A DNA stretch of 47,331 bases, taken from Nitrososphaerota archaeon (lineage in GTDB: Archaea; Thermoproteota; Nitrososphaeria; Nitrososphaerales; UBA57). The position numbers were made by a program, and so were the translations under genes. Shown here piece by piece: positions 1-12,493 of the stretch; within the stretch, counting starts at the first letter, position 1; each line of letters opens with the position of its first letter. The notes under the pieces are model-generated. The model saw nothing but the letters and a program-made list of their open reading frames with translations. It ran no database searches and had not been told where the DNA came from. The DNA lies in the NCBI GenBank assembly GCA_027295865.1, contig JAPUKB010000054.1, positions 1 to 47,331 on the forward strand, given 5' to 3'.

Positions 1-468
1 ATAGGTCCCGTTCAACTCAACAGATTCTCTGTATGCACGTAGAATATCTGTTGAGCTCAGAAGAAGAAACCTTCTCCAGAGTTCTGGATTCTCGTTTGGG
101 AGGATCTCTATTGCGTAGAGCGGAACCAGTAGGGGGTCAGCTCGGGCTTGACGATATAATCCATTCAATCTCTTAGAATAAGCCTTCTTCTCTCTCTCAA
201 ACTGGATCTCCTTCGAACTTAACTCATCTCCCCGAACCCGCGACGAGACTCTGCTCAACTTTAGATCCTTACCGACCTTTATCCGAGCCTTGGGAGGTGT
301 CACCCCTGCTTGCTTATAGGCCTGAGCTATTCCGTCCGGGAATAGTTCATAAAACCTCTTCCGGTTTATTTTTACCTTCTTAATCAGTCGAGCAACAGAC
401 GGAATCCTCCCTCTAACCGATTCCCTCCTGATAAAATCAATAATTTTTCTTCTTATCTCATCGTGCAT
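1..468 (-). CDS. hypothetical protein, C-terminus cut by window edge
   Basis: Open frame read on the minus strand from ATG at 466-468 (MHDEIRRKIIDFIRRESVRGRIPSVARLIKKVKINRKRFYELFPDGIAQAYKQAGVTPPKARIKVGK...) to the window edge without a stop. Absent from the ORF track because it is truncated. Confidence 0.6.
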   Translation of the reverse strand, partial: MHDEIRRKIIDFIRRESVRGRIPSVARLIKKVKINRKRFYELFPDGIAQAYKQAGVTPPKARIKVGKDLKLSRVSSRVRGDELSSKEIQFEREKKAYSKRLNGLYRQARADPLLVPLYAIEILPNENPELWRRFLLLSSTDILRAYRESVELNGTY

Positions 469-604
469 AGGTTAGTTTAGGAAGCGAGGCGTGTAAGTCT
501 TAGCCGAAAAGGATTCTTATAGAATGCAGAGAATGAACTGGAATGAACCGGAATGGATGCACGCATTCCCAACAACTTTAGATCCTCAAAATAGGGCAGT
601 AGTT

Positions 605-642
605 CGCCATGCATAGTCTTTACGCTGCCGTTGGATGATCAT
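605..642 (-). other. 3' strand of pre-23S processing stem
   Basis: CGCCATGCATAGT...CGTTGGATGATCAT at 605-642 is the inverted complement of ATGATCATCCAACG...ACTATGCATGGCG at 3705-3743. Confidence 0.85.
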
Positions 643-647
643 ATATC

Positions 648-3703
<3,056 letters not shown>

Positions 3704-3743
3704 GATGATCATCCAACGTTCGCTTGCGCAACTATGCATGGCG
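3704..3743 (-). other. 5' strand of pre-23S processing stem with bulge-helix-bulge-like core
   Basis: Pairs with 605-642. The RNA strands contain GCGC/GCGU 4-bp pairing flanked by AAG and AAA bulges. Confidence 0.85.
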
Positions 3744-3823
3744 ATTATCGCGGATTTCTTCCGCTACGCCCTTCACTCTCCATGGTATTTGGAGAGTTGC
3801 ATCTACTAAACCTATTGCAGTCT

Positions 3824-3853
3824 GACGTTATCTACTCACTTCGAGTTTAGCCG
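3824..3853 (-). other. 3' strand of pre-16S processing stem
   Basis: RNA CGGCUAAA-CUCG-AAG-UGAGUAGAUAACGUC pairs with the leader at 5389-5422. Confidence 0.85.
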
Positions 3854-3877
3854 CACCCACTCCCAATCTTTCTTTCT

Positions 3878-5377
<1,500 letters not shown>

Positions 5378-5388
5378 CTAGAGTAGTA

Positions 5389-5422
5389 CGGCTAAATATC
5401 TCGGGAGCAGATAACGATCGTC
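5389..5422 (-). other. 5' strand of pre-16S processing stem with bulge-helix-bulge
   Basis: RNA GACGAUCGUUAUCUGCUCC-CGAG-AUA-UUUAGCCG pairs with 3824-3853. A CGAG/CUCG 4-bp helix lies between AUA and AAG bulges. Confidence 0.85.
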
Positions 5423-5447
5423 AGATTCAATTTGCAGCGTTGAATCT
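5423..5447 (-). other. rRNA leader hairpin
   Basis: Perfect 8-bp inverted repeat AGATTCAA (5423-5430) / TTGAATCT (5440-5447) with a 9-nt loop, directly upstream of the 16S processing stem. Confidence 0.6.
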
Positions 5448-5560
5448 CCATTTGTGTTAGCGTATCTGGAGGTCAACATTCTCATTGCATGGGCTCCGCC
5501 CTTAGCTAAAATATGACGCCGCCAAGCTATACGCGAACTCATAATGCGGGCAGAAGGTTG

Positions 5561-5567
5561 ATATAAA
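5561..5567 (-). promoter_or_regulatory. putative TATA box of rRNA operon promoter
   Basis: Minus strand GAGAATGTTTATATCAACC contains an archaeal-like TATA box about 185 nt upstream of the 16S 5' end. Confidence 0.5.
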
Positions 5568-5639
5568 CATTCTCAGGCCGTAAAGTACCACTCGATTCCG
5601 ATGGGTAGTTTCACTCGAATCCGGGAAAGGTGATTCCTA

Positions 5640-6482
5640 GTGCTTGTAGGAGCGCATATATCTATCGGTGGATCAATTGACATGGCTGTCGATCGGGCGT
5701 TAAAGCTCGGATGCAATACATTCCAAATATTTACCAGAAATCCCAGAGGATGGCAGCAGAGCCCCTTGACCGAGGAATCGATTCAACTTTTTCGCAAGAA
5801 ACTCTCTTCTTCGAATCTGATGCTTCCTCTGATTCACATGCCATACCTTCCGAACATCGCATCTCCAGTTGATCAGACCTACAATCGTTCAGTTGAGGTC
5901 CTTACAGAGGAATTAAGGCGAAGTTCTCTGCTGGCCGTACCTTACGTCGTCACTCATGTGGGAAGTCACCTGGGGAGTGGGATCAAGCGAGGTATGGCGC
6001 GAGTTGTCGACGCTTGCAACAAAGCACTTGAACTGTCAGGCGGAAGTTCCACAATCCTTCTCGAGAATACAGCCGGAACTAGAAACAGTGTTGGATCAAC
6101 ATTCGAACACCTAAGTGAAATGATCCGAAGAATCAAACCACAGGAAAGGATTGGAATATGCCTCGATACATGCCATGCATTTGCTGCAGGATATGACCTT
6201 CGAACTGTATATGACGTCCGGCACACGCTCGAACTTTTACATAGTATCATCGGGATAGACTTTCTCAAGGCGGTGCACGTTAATGACTCGAAAGGATCCC
6301 TGGGAGAAGGTTTGGATAGGCATGAGCATCTCGGAATGGGCCAAATTGGTGAGGGTGGATTACGAGCCTTTTTGAACCAGAAGCCTATCACAAAAGTCCC
6401 AACAATTATCGAAACCCCTATCGATGGGCGGAGAGATGACGTTGGAAACCTTAAGAAGCTTAGGGAGCTGGTCCAAAATTGA
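5640..6482 (+). CDS. nfo: endonuclease IV (apurinic/apyrimidinic endonuclease)
   Basis: MLVGAHISIGGSIDMAVDRALKLGCNTFQIFTRNPRGW..., LLENTAG, GICLDTCHAFAAGYD, HVNDSKG. GTG start with SD AAAGGTGAT. Confidence 0.93.
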   Translation: MLVGAHISIGGSIDMAVDRALKLGCNTFQIFTRNPRGWQQSPLTEESIQLFRKKLSSSNLMLPLIHMPYLPNIASPVDQTYNRSVEVLTEELRRSSLLAVPYVVTHVGSHLGSGIKRGMARVVDACNKALELSGGSSTILLENTAGTRNSVGSTFEHLSEMIRRIKPQERIGICLDTCHAFAAGYDLRTVYDVRHTLELLHSIIGIDFLKAVHVNDSKGSLGEGLDRHEHLGMGQIGEGGLRAFLNQKPITKVPTIIETPIDGRRDDVGNLKKLRELVQN

Positions 6483-6554
6483 TCCGTTACCCCGGTTCTT
6501 CTACCGAATCGTTAATATCTATCTGAATCCCAAAATTGTACTGAAAGGCTAAAA

Positions 6555-6824
6555 ATGGCTGGCTTGCCAAGATTCAGAATTGATGTTTTCATCACAAACA
6601 AGCCGGCAATTCGTGATCCGGAAGGCGAAAGCATTCTGGAAGATTTGGCAATTCTCAACGGATTCGAGTCCGTGAAATCTATAAGAACCGGAAAGGTTCT
6701 CGCCATGGAGATAGAGGCAGAGAATGTCGAGATTGCAAAAAGCAAAGTTATTGAAATGTGTGACTCGCTTCGTCTCTACAACCCTGTCGTGAGTTCGTGT
6801 TCTGTTCGGGTAGCAGGTGGATAA
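6555..6824 (+). CDS. purS: phosphoribosylformylglycinamidine synthase subunit PurS
   Basis: Small protein with PurS-like sequence (FRIDVFITNKPAIRDPEGESILEDLAILNGFESVKSIRTGK), immediately upstream of purQ and purL. Confidence 0.92.
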   Translation: MAGLPRFRIDVFITNKPAIRDPEGESILEDLAILNGFESVKSIRTGKVLAMEIEAENVEIAKSKVIEMCDSLRLYNPVVSSCSVRVAGG

Positions 6825-7539
6825 ACTGAAGGTTGCAATAGTCCAGTTTCCTGGAACTAATTGTGACCGAGACACGTACCATATATTGAATGACGTGCTG
6901 AAAGCCGATGTACAAGTCATCTGGCATGAAGATCTAAGAATGGATGCTTTCGATTCTGCCGTAATCCCGGGGGGGTTCTCATATGGTGATAACCTTAGAG
7001 CTGGTGTAATTGCCGCCTATAGTCCTGCATTAGGCCAGTTGAGAAAAGCAGGTGAGGATGGAAAACCCATTCTGGGGATTTGCAACGGATTCCAAATCCT
7101 GGTTGAATCTGGACTTCTGCCCGGAGCTCTGCTGAGAAACTCAGGTCTCAGATTTGTTTGTCGATGGGTAAACGTTAGAGTAGAGGCGGGGAACAGCTTG
7201 TTCACCAAGTTCTCAGAGAATGGAACTATTCTCAAGATGCCAATAGCCCACAATGAGGGAAGATATTACGCCGAGGACGATTTACTAGCGTCCCTGGAGA
7301 GGAACGGACAGATCATTTTCAAATACGTCGATGAGGGTGGTCAGCCTTCTGAGCCTTCGAATCCGAACGGCTCGGTCTCTAACATAGCCGGTGTTTCGAA
7401 CCATGATGGGAACATAGTTGGTCTCATGCCACACCCCGAGAGGGCATCTGAATCACTCTTGAGCCCTTTCAGAACCACTCATGGCCTCCAAATCTTTACA
7501 TCAATGCTACGTTCCGTGGAAGTCCTTCTTAAGAGGTGA
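6817..7539 (+). CDS. purQ: phosphoribosylformylglycinamidine synthase subunit PurQ (glutaminase)
   Basis: VAIVQFPGTNCDRDTYHIL, GGFSYGDNLRAGVIA, nucleophile GICNGFQIL, PHPERA. Confidence 0.96.
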   Translation: MDKLKVAIVQFPGTNCDRDTYHILNDVLKADVQVIWHEDLRMDAFDSAVIPGGFSYGDNLRAGVIAAYSPALGQLRKAGEDGKPILGICNGFQILVESGLLPGALLRNSGLRFVCRWVNVRVEAGNSLFTKFSENGTILKMPIAHNEGRYYAEDDLLASLERNGQIIFKYVDEGGQPSEPSNPNGSVSNIAGVSNHDGNIVGLMPHPERASESLLSPFRTTHGLQIFTSMLRSVEVLLKR

Positions 7540-7543
7540 GCTC

Positions 7544-9748
7544 ATGGTGCAAAAAATGATATTCTCTTTGACGAGAAACGAACTGCTAGCCATAGAGAAT
7601 GGCATGAAGAGGGAGCCGAACGATGTCGAGCTCGCCATATTCGACGCTCAGTGGTCAGAACATTGCAGCTACAAATCATCTCGAACACTGCTCTCTTTGC
7701 TTCCGACTAGGGGAAAGAGAGTTATCCTTGGTCCAGGGTATGACGCCGGCATCCTCGACATCGACAATAATCAGATCATCACAATTCACATAGAAAGTCA
7801 TAACCACCCGTCGGCAATCGATCCGTACGGAGGAGCCGCTACTGGAGTTGGCGGAGTTCTGCGTGATATCCTTGGCGTAGGAACAAGACCCATAGCAATA
7901 CTTGATTCTCTGCGGTTCGGTGACATAGAGAAAAGTTCACACTCTAGGTGGCTCTTCAAGAATGTTGTTAGAGGCATTGCAGATTATGGGAACTGTGTCG
8001 GAGTCCCGACAATCGGAGGAGAAGTCGAATTTGACGAGAGCTATGAAAGGAATTGCCTTGTCGACGTTGTCTGCCTAGGTCTCGGGAGGAGGAAAGAGGT
8101 TGTTCTAGCCGAGGCGTCACACCCCGGTGATATCTTGATACTCGTTGGAGGAAGGACTGGACGAGATGGAATTCATGGTTCATCTTTTGCCTCAAGAGAT
8201 CTAGCATCAGGCTCTGATGAAAGGTCTGCCGTTCAGATACCTGATCCTCTGACGAAGAAGATCATCCTTGAAGCCACACTCAAAGCTCACTCTAACGGTT
8301 ACGTAAGAGGACTCAAAGACCTAGGGGGAGGAGGCTTGGCATGCGCACTATTGGAGATTGCGGATAAGGGTCGTTCTGGATTGGACGTCGACCTCTCAAG
8401 GATTCACGTTAGAGAGGATGGAATGAGTCCTGCTGAGATCCTTATCTCTGAGTCTCAAGAGAGAATGCTTTTCGTAGTCAAGGATGAGTTTAAAGGCGAG
8501 GTCTCCGCGATATTCCGCAGGTATCATATACAATACTCCATTATCGGCAAAGTTACAGGTTCAAGGAGACTTGTCGTTAGGGTTAATGAAGCTAAAGTGG
8601 CTGACGTACCAGTGGATCTTGCCGCACGTGCACCACTCCAACTCTGGCCTTCAAAGCGGCCCAAATATCTTGATTCAGAAGGAAGTATAGAAAAGCCCCC
8701 TCTTCCCAGGAATATTAACGAGACCGTTATCAGGGTTATCTCATCTCCTAACCTCGCTAGCAAGAAATGGGTCTACGAGCAATTTGACTACGATGTCGGC
8801 CTTCACACGGTCCTCAAGCCCGGGGATTCGGGGGCCTCGGTTCTTCGAATAACTAATGACAAATTTATCGCAATTTCCTTGGATGGAAGGCCGAACCATT
8901 GCTATCGGAACCCGAGGCAGGGAGCGATGAGCACTGTCGCCGAGGCGGCTAGAAATACCATTGCGGTCGGTGCCGAACCGATAGCGTTGGTCGACCACCT
9001 ACAGTTTGGAAACCCGAGCGATCCCGAAGTTTTCTGGACATTGTCGGAAAGCATCAAGGGCATAGCCGCTTACTGCAGATTCTTTGATCTCCCATGCGTG
9101 GGAGGGAAAGTGAGTTTCTATAATGAAGACGCGGATACAAATAGAGCAATTAAACCAACCCCAGTCATTGCAGTCCTCGGGCTCTTGAAGGGGGCACGTC
9201 AGATTAGATCTCGAAAACTCACTCGAAACGGGCGCATGATTGTTCTAGTTGGACTGACCGAAAATGAGCTAGGAGGTTCAGAATACTACCGGTACATCCA
9301 CGAAATCTCAGGTGGAATTCCTCCCAAGCTAGATTTCGATAGAGAACGGGGAGCTCAAAGGCTTGTTGGTGACGCAGTGAGAGTTGGGCTACTCGATGCG
9401 ATCGATGATTGTTCGTCAGGAGGGCTTATTGCGGCAATATCGAAGATGTGCATCGCAGGGCGCATAGGAGCCCACATCGAACTTGAGAAGATACTCTCAG
9501 ATTGCAAGAGATGGGACGATCTACTCTTTTCCGAGTCACAATCTAGATTTGTGGTCACATTGGATCCTGACAATTATCAGGGTCTTGCAAACATTGCCAA
9601 GAATCATCAAATACCATGTTCGGTAATTGGGAATGTTGAGGGGAACAAACTTATGCTTACCAACAACGGTGACGAGATCTTCTCCGAGGACGTTTACACC
9701 CTAGAAAAAACATCGAACGATAAGATTCCTTCCATAATGGGACATTGA
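7544..9748 (+). CDS. purL: phosphoribosylformylglycinamidine synthase subunit PurL
   Basis: FDAQWSEHCSYKSSR, ESHNHPSAIDPYGGAATGVGGVLRDI, DLGGGGLACALLE. Likely start is ATG 7544; the track extends to 7481. Confidence 0.96.
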   Translation: MVQKMIFSLTRNELLAIENGMKREPNDVELAIFDAQWSEHCSYKSSRTLLSLLPTRGKRVILGPGYDAGILDIDNNQIITIHIESHNHPSAIDPYGGAATGVGGVLRDILGVGTRPIAILDSLRFGDIEKSSHSRWLFKNVVRGIADYGNCVGVPTIGGEVEFDESYERNCLVDVVCLGLGRRKEVVLAEASHPGDILILVGGRTGRDGIHGSSFASRDLASGSDERSAVQIPDPLTKKIILEATLKAHSNGYVRGLKDLGGGGLACALLEIADKGRSGLDVDLSRIHVREDGMSPAEILISESQERMLFVVKDEFKGEVSAIFRRYHIQYSIIGKVTGSRRLVVRVNEAKVADVPVDLAARAPLQLWPSKRPKYLDSEGSIEKPPLPRNINETVIRVISSPNLASKKWVYEQFDYDVGLHTVLKPGDSGASVLRITNDKFIAISLDGRPNHCYRNPRQGAMSTVAEAARNTIAVGAEPIALVDHLQFGNPSDPEVFWTLSESIKGIAAYCRFFDLPCVGGKVSFYNEDADTNRAIKPTPVIAVLGLLKGARQIRSRKLTRNGRMIVLVGLTENELGGSEYYRYIHEISGGIPPKLDFDRERGAQRLVGDAVRVGLLDAIDDCSSGGLIAAISKMCIAGRIGAHIELEKILSDCKRWDDLLFSESQSRFVVTLDPDNYQGLANIAKNHQIPCSVIGNVEGNKLMLTNNGDEIFSEDVYTLEKTSNDKIPSIMGH

Positions 9749-9750
9749 AG

Positions 9751-11154
9751 ATGAAAGAGAAGTGTGGGCTCTTCGCCGCTTATTCCCAAAAGGAAGTAGA
9801 CGTCGTTCCAAATGTTGTGATGGGCCTTCGTGCATTGCAGCACAGGGGGCAAGAAGCATGGGGTCTTGCAATCCCTAATGCCAAACCTTTCAAACGAAGA
9901 GGATTGGTCACTGACAATCTAGAAGAGTCACTCCCTGCGGTGGATAGGATGCCAAGCAAACTAGCGATAGGACATGTACGTTATTCGACTGTGGGTGGAA
10001 CATCACTCAAGTTGGCTCAACCCCTCCAGATTGACCGGAAGTTTTCAATAGCCCATAACGGTACGATTTGCGAACTGGACTCACTCACCAAAAAGGTAAA
10101 TGAAGATTTCACTCTCCCTACGAACTGTGGCGATACCATGGCCGCTGGTTATAGACTACTTCAGCTATTGCAGGCTTACAATTGGGATTGGTACCGCTCG
10201 ATAGAATCACTCGCCAAAGAACTGATTGGAGCGTATTGCTTTCTAGTAATAGATAACGAGGGAAAGATATTCGCATTTAGGGATCCAAAGGGCTTCAGAC
10301 CACTCTGTATTGGTTGGCATCAGCGTAGCAAGTCGTACCTCATCGCCTCAGAGAGCTGCGCGTTTGAGGTTATGGGTGCTGAGCTAGTTAGAGATGTCTC
10401 CCCGGGAGAGATCGTGTGCCTTAGTCGAAGTGGGATGGACACTAAAACCTTTCAGCGGCGGGAGAGATCGGCTCATTGCGCTTTTGAGTATACCTACTTT
10501 GCGCATCCGAGCTCAGTTATTGACGGTATCAGTGTGTATGAGTCGAGAAAAAGACTCGGGATGAAGCTGGCAGACCTGTACAAAGATGTGAAAGGAGACA
10601 TAATCATTCCGGTTCCTGATTCTGCCCGACCTGCTGCAATGGGGTTTTCCGAGAGATCAGGAATTCCGTTGGCGGAGGGATTAATGAAAGATCGTTATGG
10701 AAGAAGGGGTGGGCTTAGGAGCTTCATACAACCCAGGGTAAAAGACAGAGTAGAAATTAATCACTGGGTCCTCCCTGTCAGGGTAGCGGTTGAGGGTAAG
10801 AATGTTATTGTAATTGATGACAGTATCGTACGAGGCACCAGCTCCAAAACCATCATAAAAACACTCAGAGATGCAGGAGCCAAGAGTGTGAAGATGTTTG
10901 TGACGTTTCCTCCCGTGACAAGTCCATGTAAGGCTGGGATCGACTTTCCCACACACAAAGAGTTGATTGCATACAGGACTTCTGGAAAACATGCTGATAT
11001 CAAGAAAGTTAACGAGTTGGTCGGGAGAGAAATCGGAGCAGACTCTTTCGGGTATAACGACGTGAAATCGCTATCAGACGGTATCGGTCTGGACGAAAAG
11101 CGGTTATGTCTATCGTGTCATACGGGGGATTATTCCGTTTTAGGGCTATCATGA
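9751..11154 (+). CDS. purF: amidophosphoribosyltransferase
   Basis: MKEKCGLFAAYSQ with nucleophile Cys, GHVRYSTVG, AHNGTI, PRPP loop VIVIDDSIVRGTSSK, C-terminal CLSCHTGDYSVLGL. Confidence 0.96.
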   Translation: MKEKCGLFAAYSQKEVDVVPNVVMGLRALQHRGQEAWGLAIPNAKPFKRRGLVTDNLEESLPAVDRMPSKLAIGHVRYSTVGGTSLKLAQPLQIDRKFSIAHNGTICELDSLTKKVNEDFTLPTNCGDTMAAGYRLLQLLQAYNWDWYRSIESLAKELIGAYCFLVIDNEGKIFAFRDPKGFRPLCIGWHQRSKSYLIASESCAFEVMGAELVRDVSPGEIVCLSRSGMDTKTFQRRERSAHCAFEYTYFAHPSSVIDGISVYESRKRLGMKLADLYKDVKGDIIIPVPDSARPAAMGFSERSGIPLAEGLMKDRYGRRGGLRSFIQPRVKDRVEINHWVLPVRVAVEGKNVIVIDDSIVRGTSSKTIIKTLRDAGAKSVKMFVTFPPVTSPCKAGIDFPTHKELIAYRTSGKHADIKKVNELVGREIGADSFGYNDVKSLSDGIGLDEKRLCLSCHTGDYSVLGLS

Positions 11155-11178
11155 ATTAGTGGTCGGGGAAGATCGAAA

Positions 11179-12492
11179 CTGCCTGGACTAATAGGCGTAT
11201 ACCCATTCGGCGAAGGAAGGGAAAATTGGGATGCATCACGGTTTCTCTATTATGGACTTTCAGCACTACAGGGGAGGGGCGAGGCGTGTTCGTCAGTTGC
11301 TATTCTGACCGAGGACGGACTAAGGGTAGAAACCACTGACGGCTCGGTCGAGAGGTTATTCGAGCGAGATGTCGCCAAAGGTTTCCTCGGGATCGGCCAG
11401 GTTTCTCCGATCCAGGGTGACTCTATAGTGTCTATTGATGACCCGATAGAGCTGGTCCTCGCGGGTGATGGAAAACCGCTTCTGCATGCTGACAAGAGGG
11501 AGTCATTTAGAATATTCGCTCAGAGGCTTTCTGAAAGCATTTCTAATTCGAAGAGTACTAATGACCACATTGGAGCTGTCTCCGCCCTGCTCAATGAGAC
11601 CGGAGGAGGTTTCTCCTTCTTGGCGCTAACAAAAGATCAGGAGGTGTTCTGTGCAAGGGACAGAATGGGAGTAAAACCCCTGGAAGTGGGATCAATCGGA
11701 TTCGACATGGGGATTCTCTCATCTGAGACCGGCGCTCTGGATGTTGTTGGAGCGAATCATACGGGGTCTGTCAAGCCCGGTGAGGTGGTCCTCCTTGATC
11801 CTTTCAGCATTTCTAGAAAGATGCTAAAGACCTCAAGAATTGCCCATTGCGCTTTCGAGTACGTATACCTCGCTAGACTCGATTCCCTCATGGAAAATAG
11901 ATCAATAAACGACGTAAGGGAAAGAATCGGAGAGGTCATCGCAGACGAGTCCCCACCAATCGATGTTCAAGAGGCGGTGGTGATCGGTGTTCCAGAAACA
12001 GCTATCCCGTTTGCAATATCATATTCCAGACGAAAAAATATTCCGATGAGAATGGGATTCGTTAGAACGGGTCGTCACACAAGAACAGCTCTCAAGACTA
12101 ACCAATTTGAAAGAGTTGCGGGCGTTCAACTCAAACTCAATCCGATCAAATCTTCGATCCGCGGAAAAGAGACGATACTAATTGATGACAGCGTCGTGAG
12201 GGGTAACACTTTGAAGAATACGGTCCTAAACCTCAAGAGAAAAGGGGCTACTAAAGTTCATGTCAGGGTCGGGAGTCCAGCCTTGATTGCGGGATGTCCA
12301 TATGGAGTGGAGGTCCCTCCAAGAGACGAACTCATCGGCCGTAATGTTTCGGAAGAAGAAATTGCCGATATCATTGGGGCTGACAGCTTCGCATATATTT
12401 CCACAGAAGGCTTGGGTCGAGCAATTGGAATCCCGGGGGAGAAGCTCTGCATGGGCTGTTTCACTGGGAAATATCCGGAGAAAATAGAATAG
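11179..12492 (+). CDS. PurF-like paralog, predicted glutaminase-inactive, PRPP-loop intact
   Basis: Frame 1 reads (CTG)PGLIGVYPFGEGRENWDASRFLYYGLSALQGRGEACSSVAILTEDG... in line with PurF MCGLFAAYS...MGLRALQHRGQEAWGLAI. C-terminal ILIDDSVVRGNTLKN and KLCMGCFTGKYP match PurF. The track ORF begins at an internal GTG (11428). Confidence 0.8.
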   Translation: MPGLIGVYPFGEGRENWDASRFLYYGLSALQGRGEACSSVAILTEDGLRVETTDGSVERLFERDVAKGFLGIGQVSPIQGDSIVSIDDPIELVLAGDGKPLLHADKRESFRIFAQRLSESISNSKSTNDHIGAVSALLNETGGGFSFLALTKDQEVFCARDRMGVKPLEVGSIGFDMGILSSETGALDVVGANHTGSVKPGEVVLLDPFSISRKMLKTSRIAHCAFEYVYLARLDSLMENRSINDVRERIGEVIADESPPIDVQEAVVIGVPETAIPFAISYSRRKNIPMRMGFVRTGRHTRTALKTNQFERVAGVQLKLNPIKSSIRGKETILIDDSVVRGNTLKNTVLNLKRKGATKVHVRVGSPALIAGCPYGVEVPPRDELIGRNVSEEEIADIIGADSFAYISTEGLGRAIGIPGEKLCMGCFTGKYPEKIE

Positions 12493-12493
12493 A

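Noticed and set aside
3744-3877. tRNA in the 16S-23S spacer
   Set aside because: The spacer is accounted for by processing-stem arms; no cloverleaf or T-loop sequence was seen.
5966-6391. 141-aa antisense ORF in endonuclease IV
   Set aside because: Shadow ORF of nfo.
11428-12492. Taking GTG 11428 as the true start of the PurF paralog
   Set aside because: PurF-like sequence continues upstream in the same frame to about 11182, so 11428 is internal.
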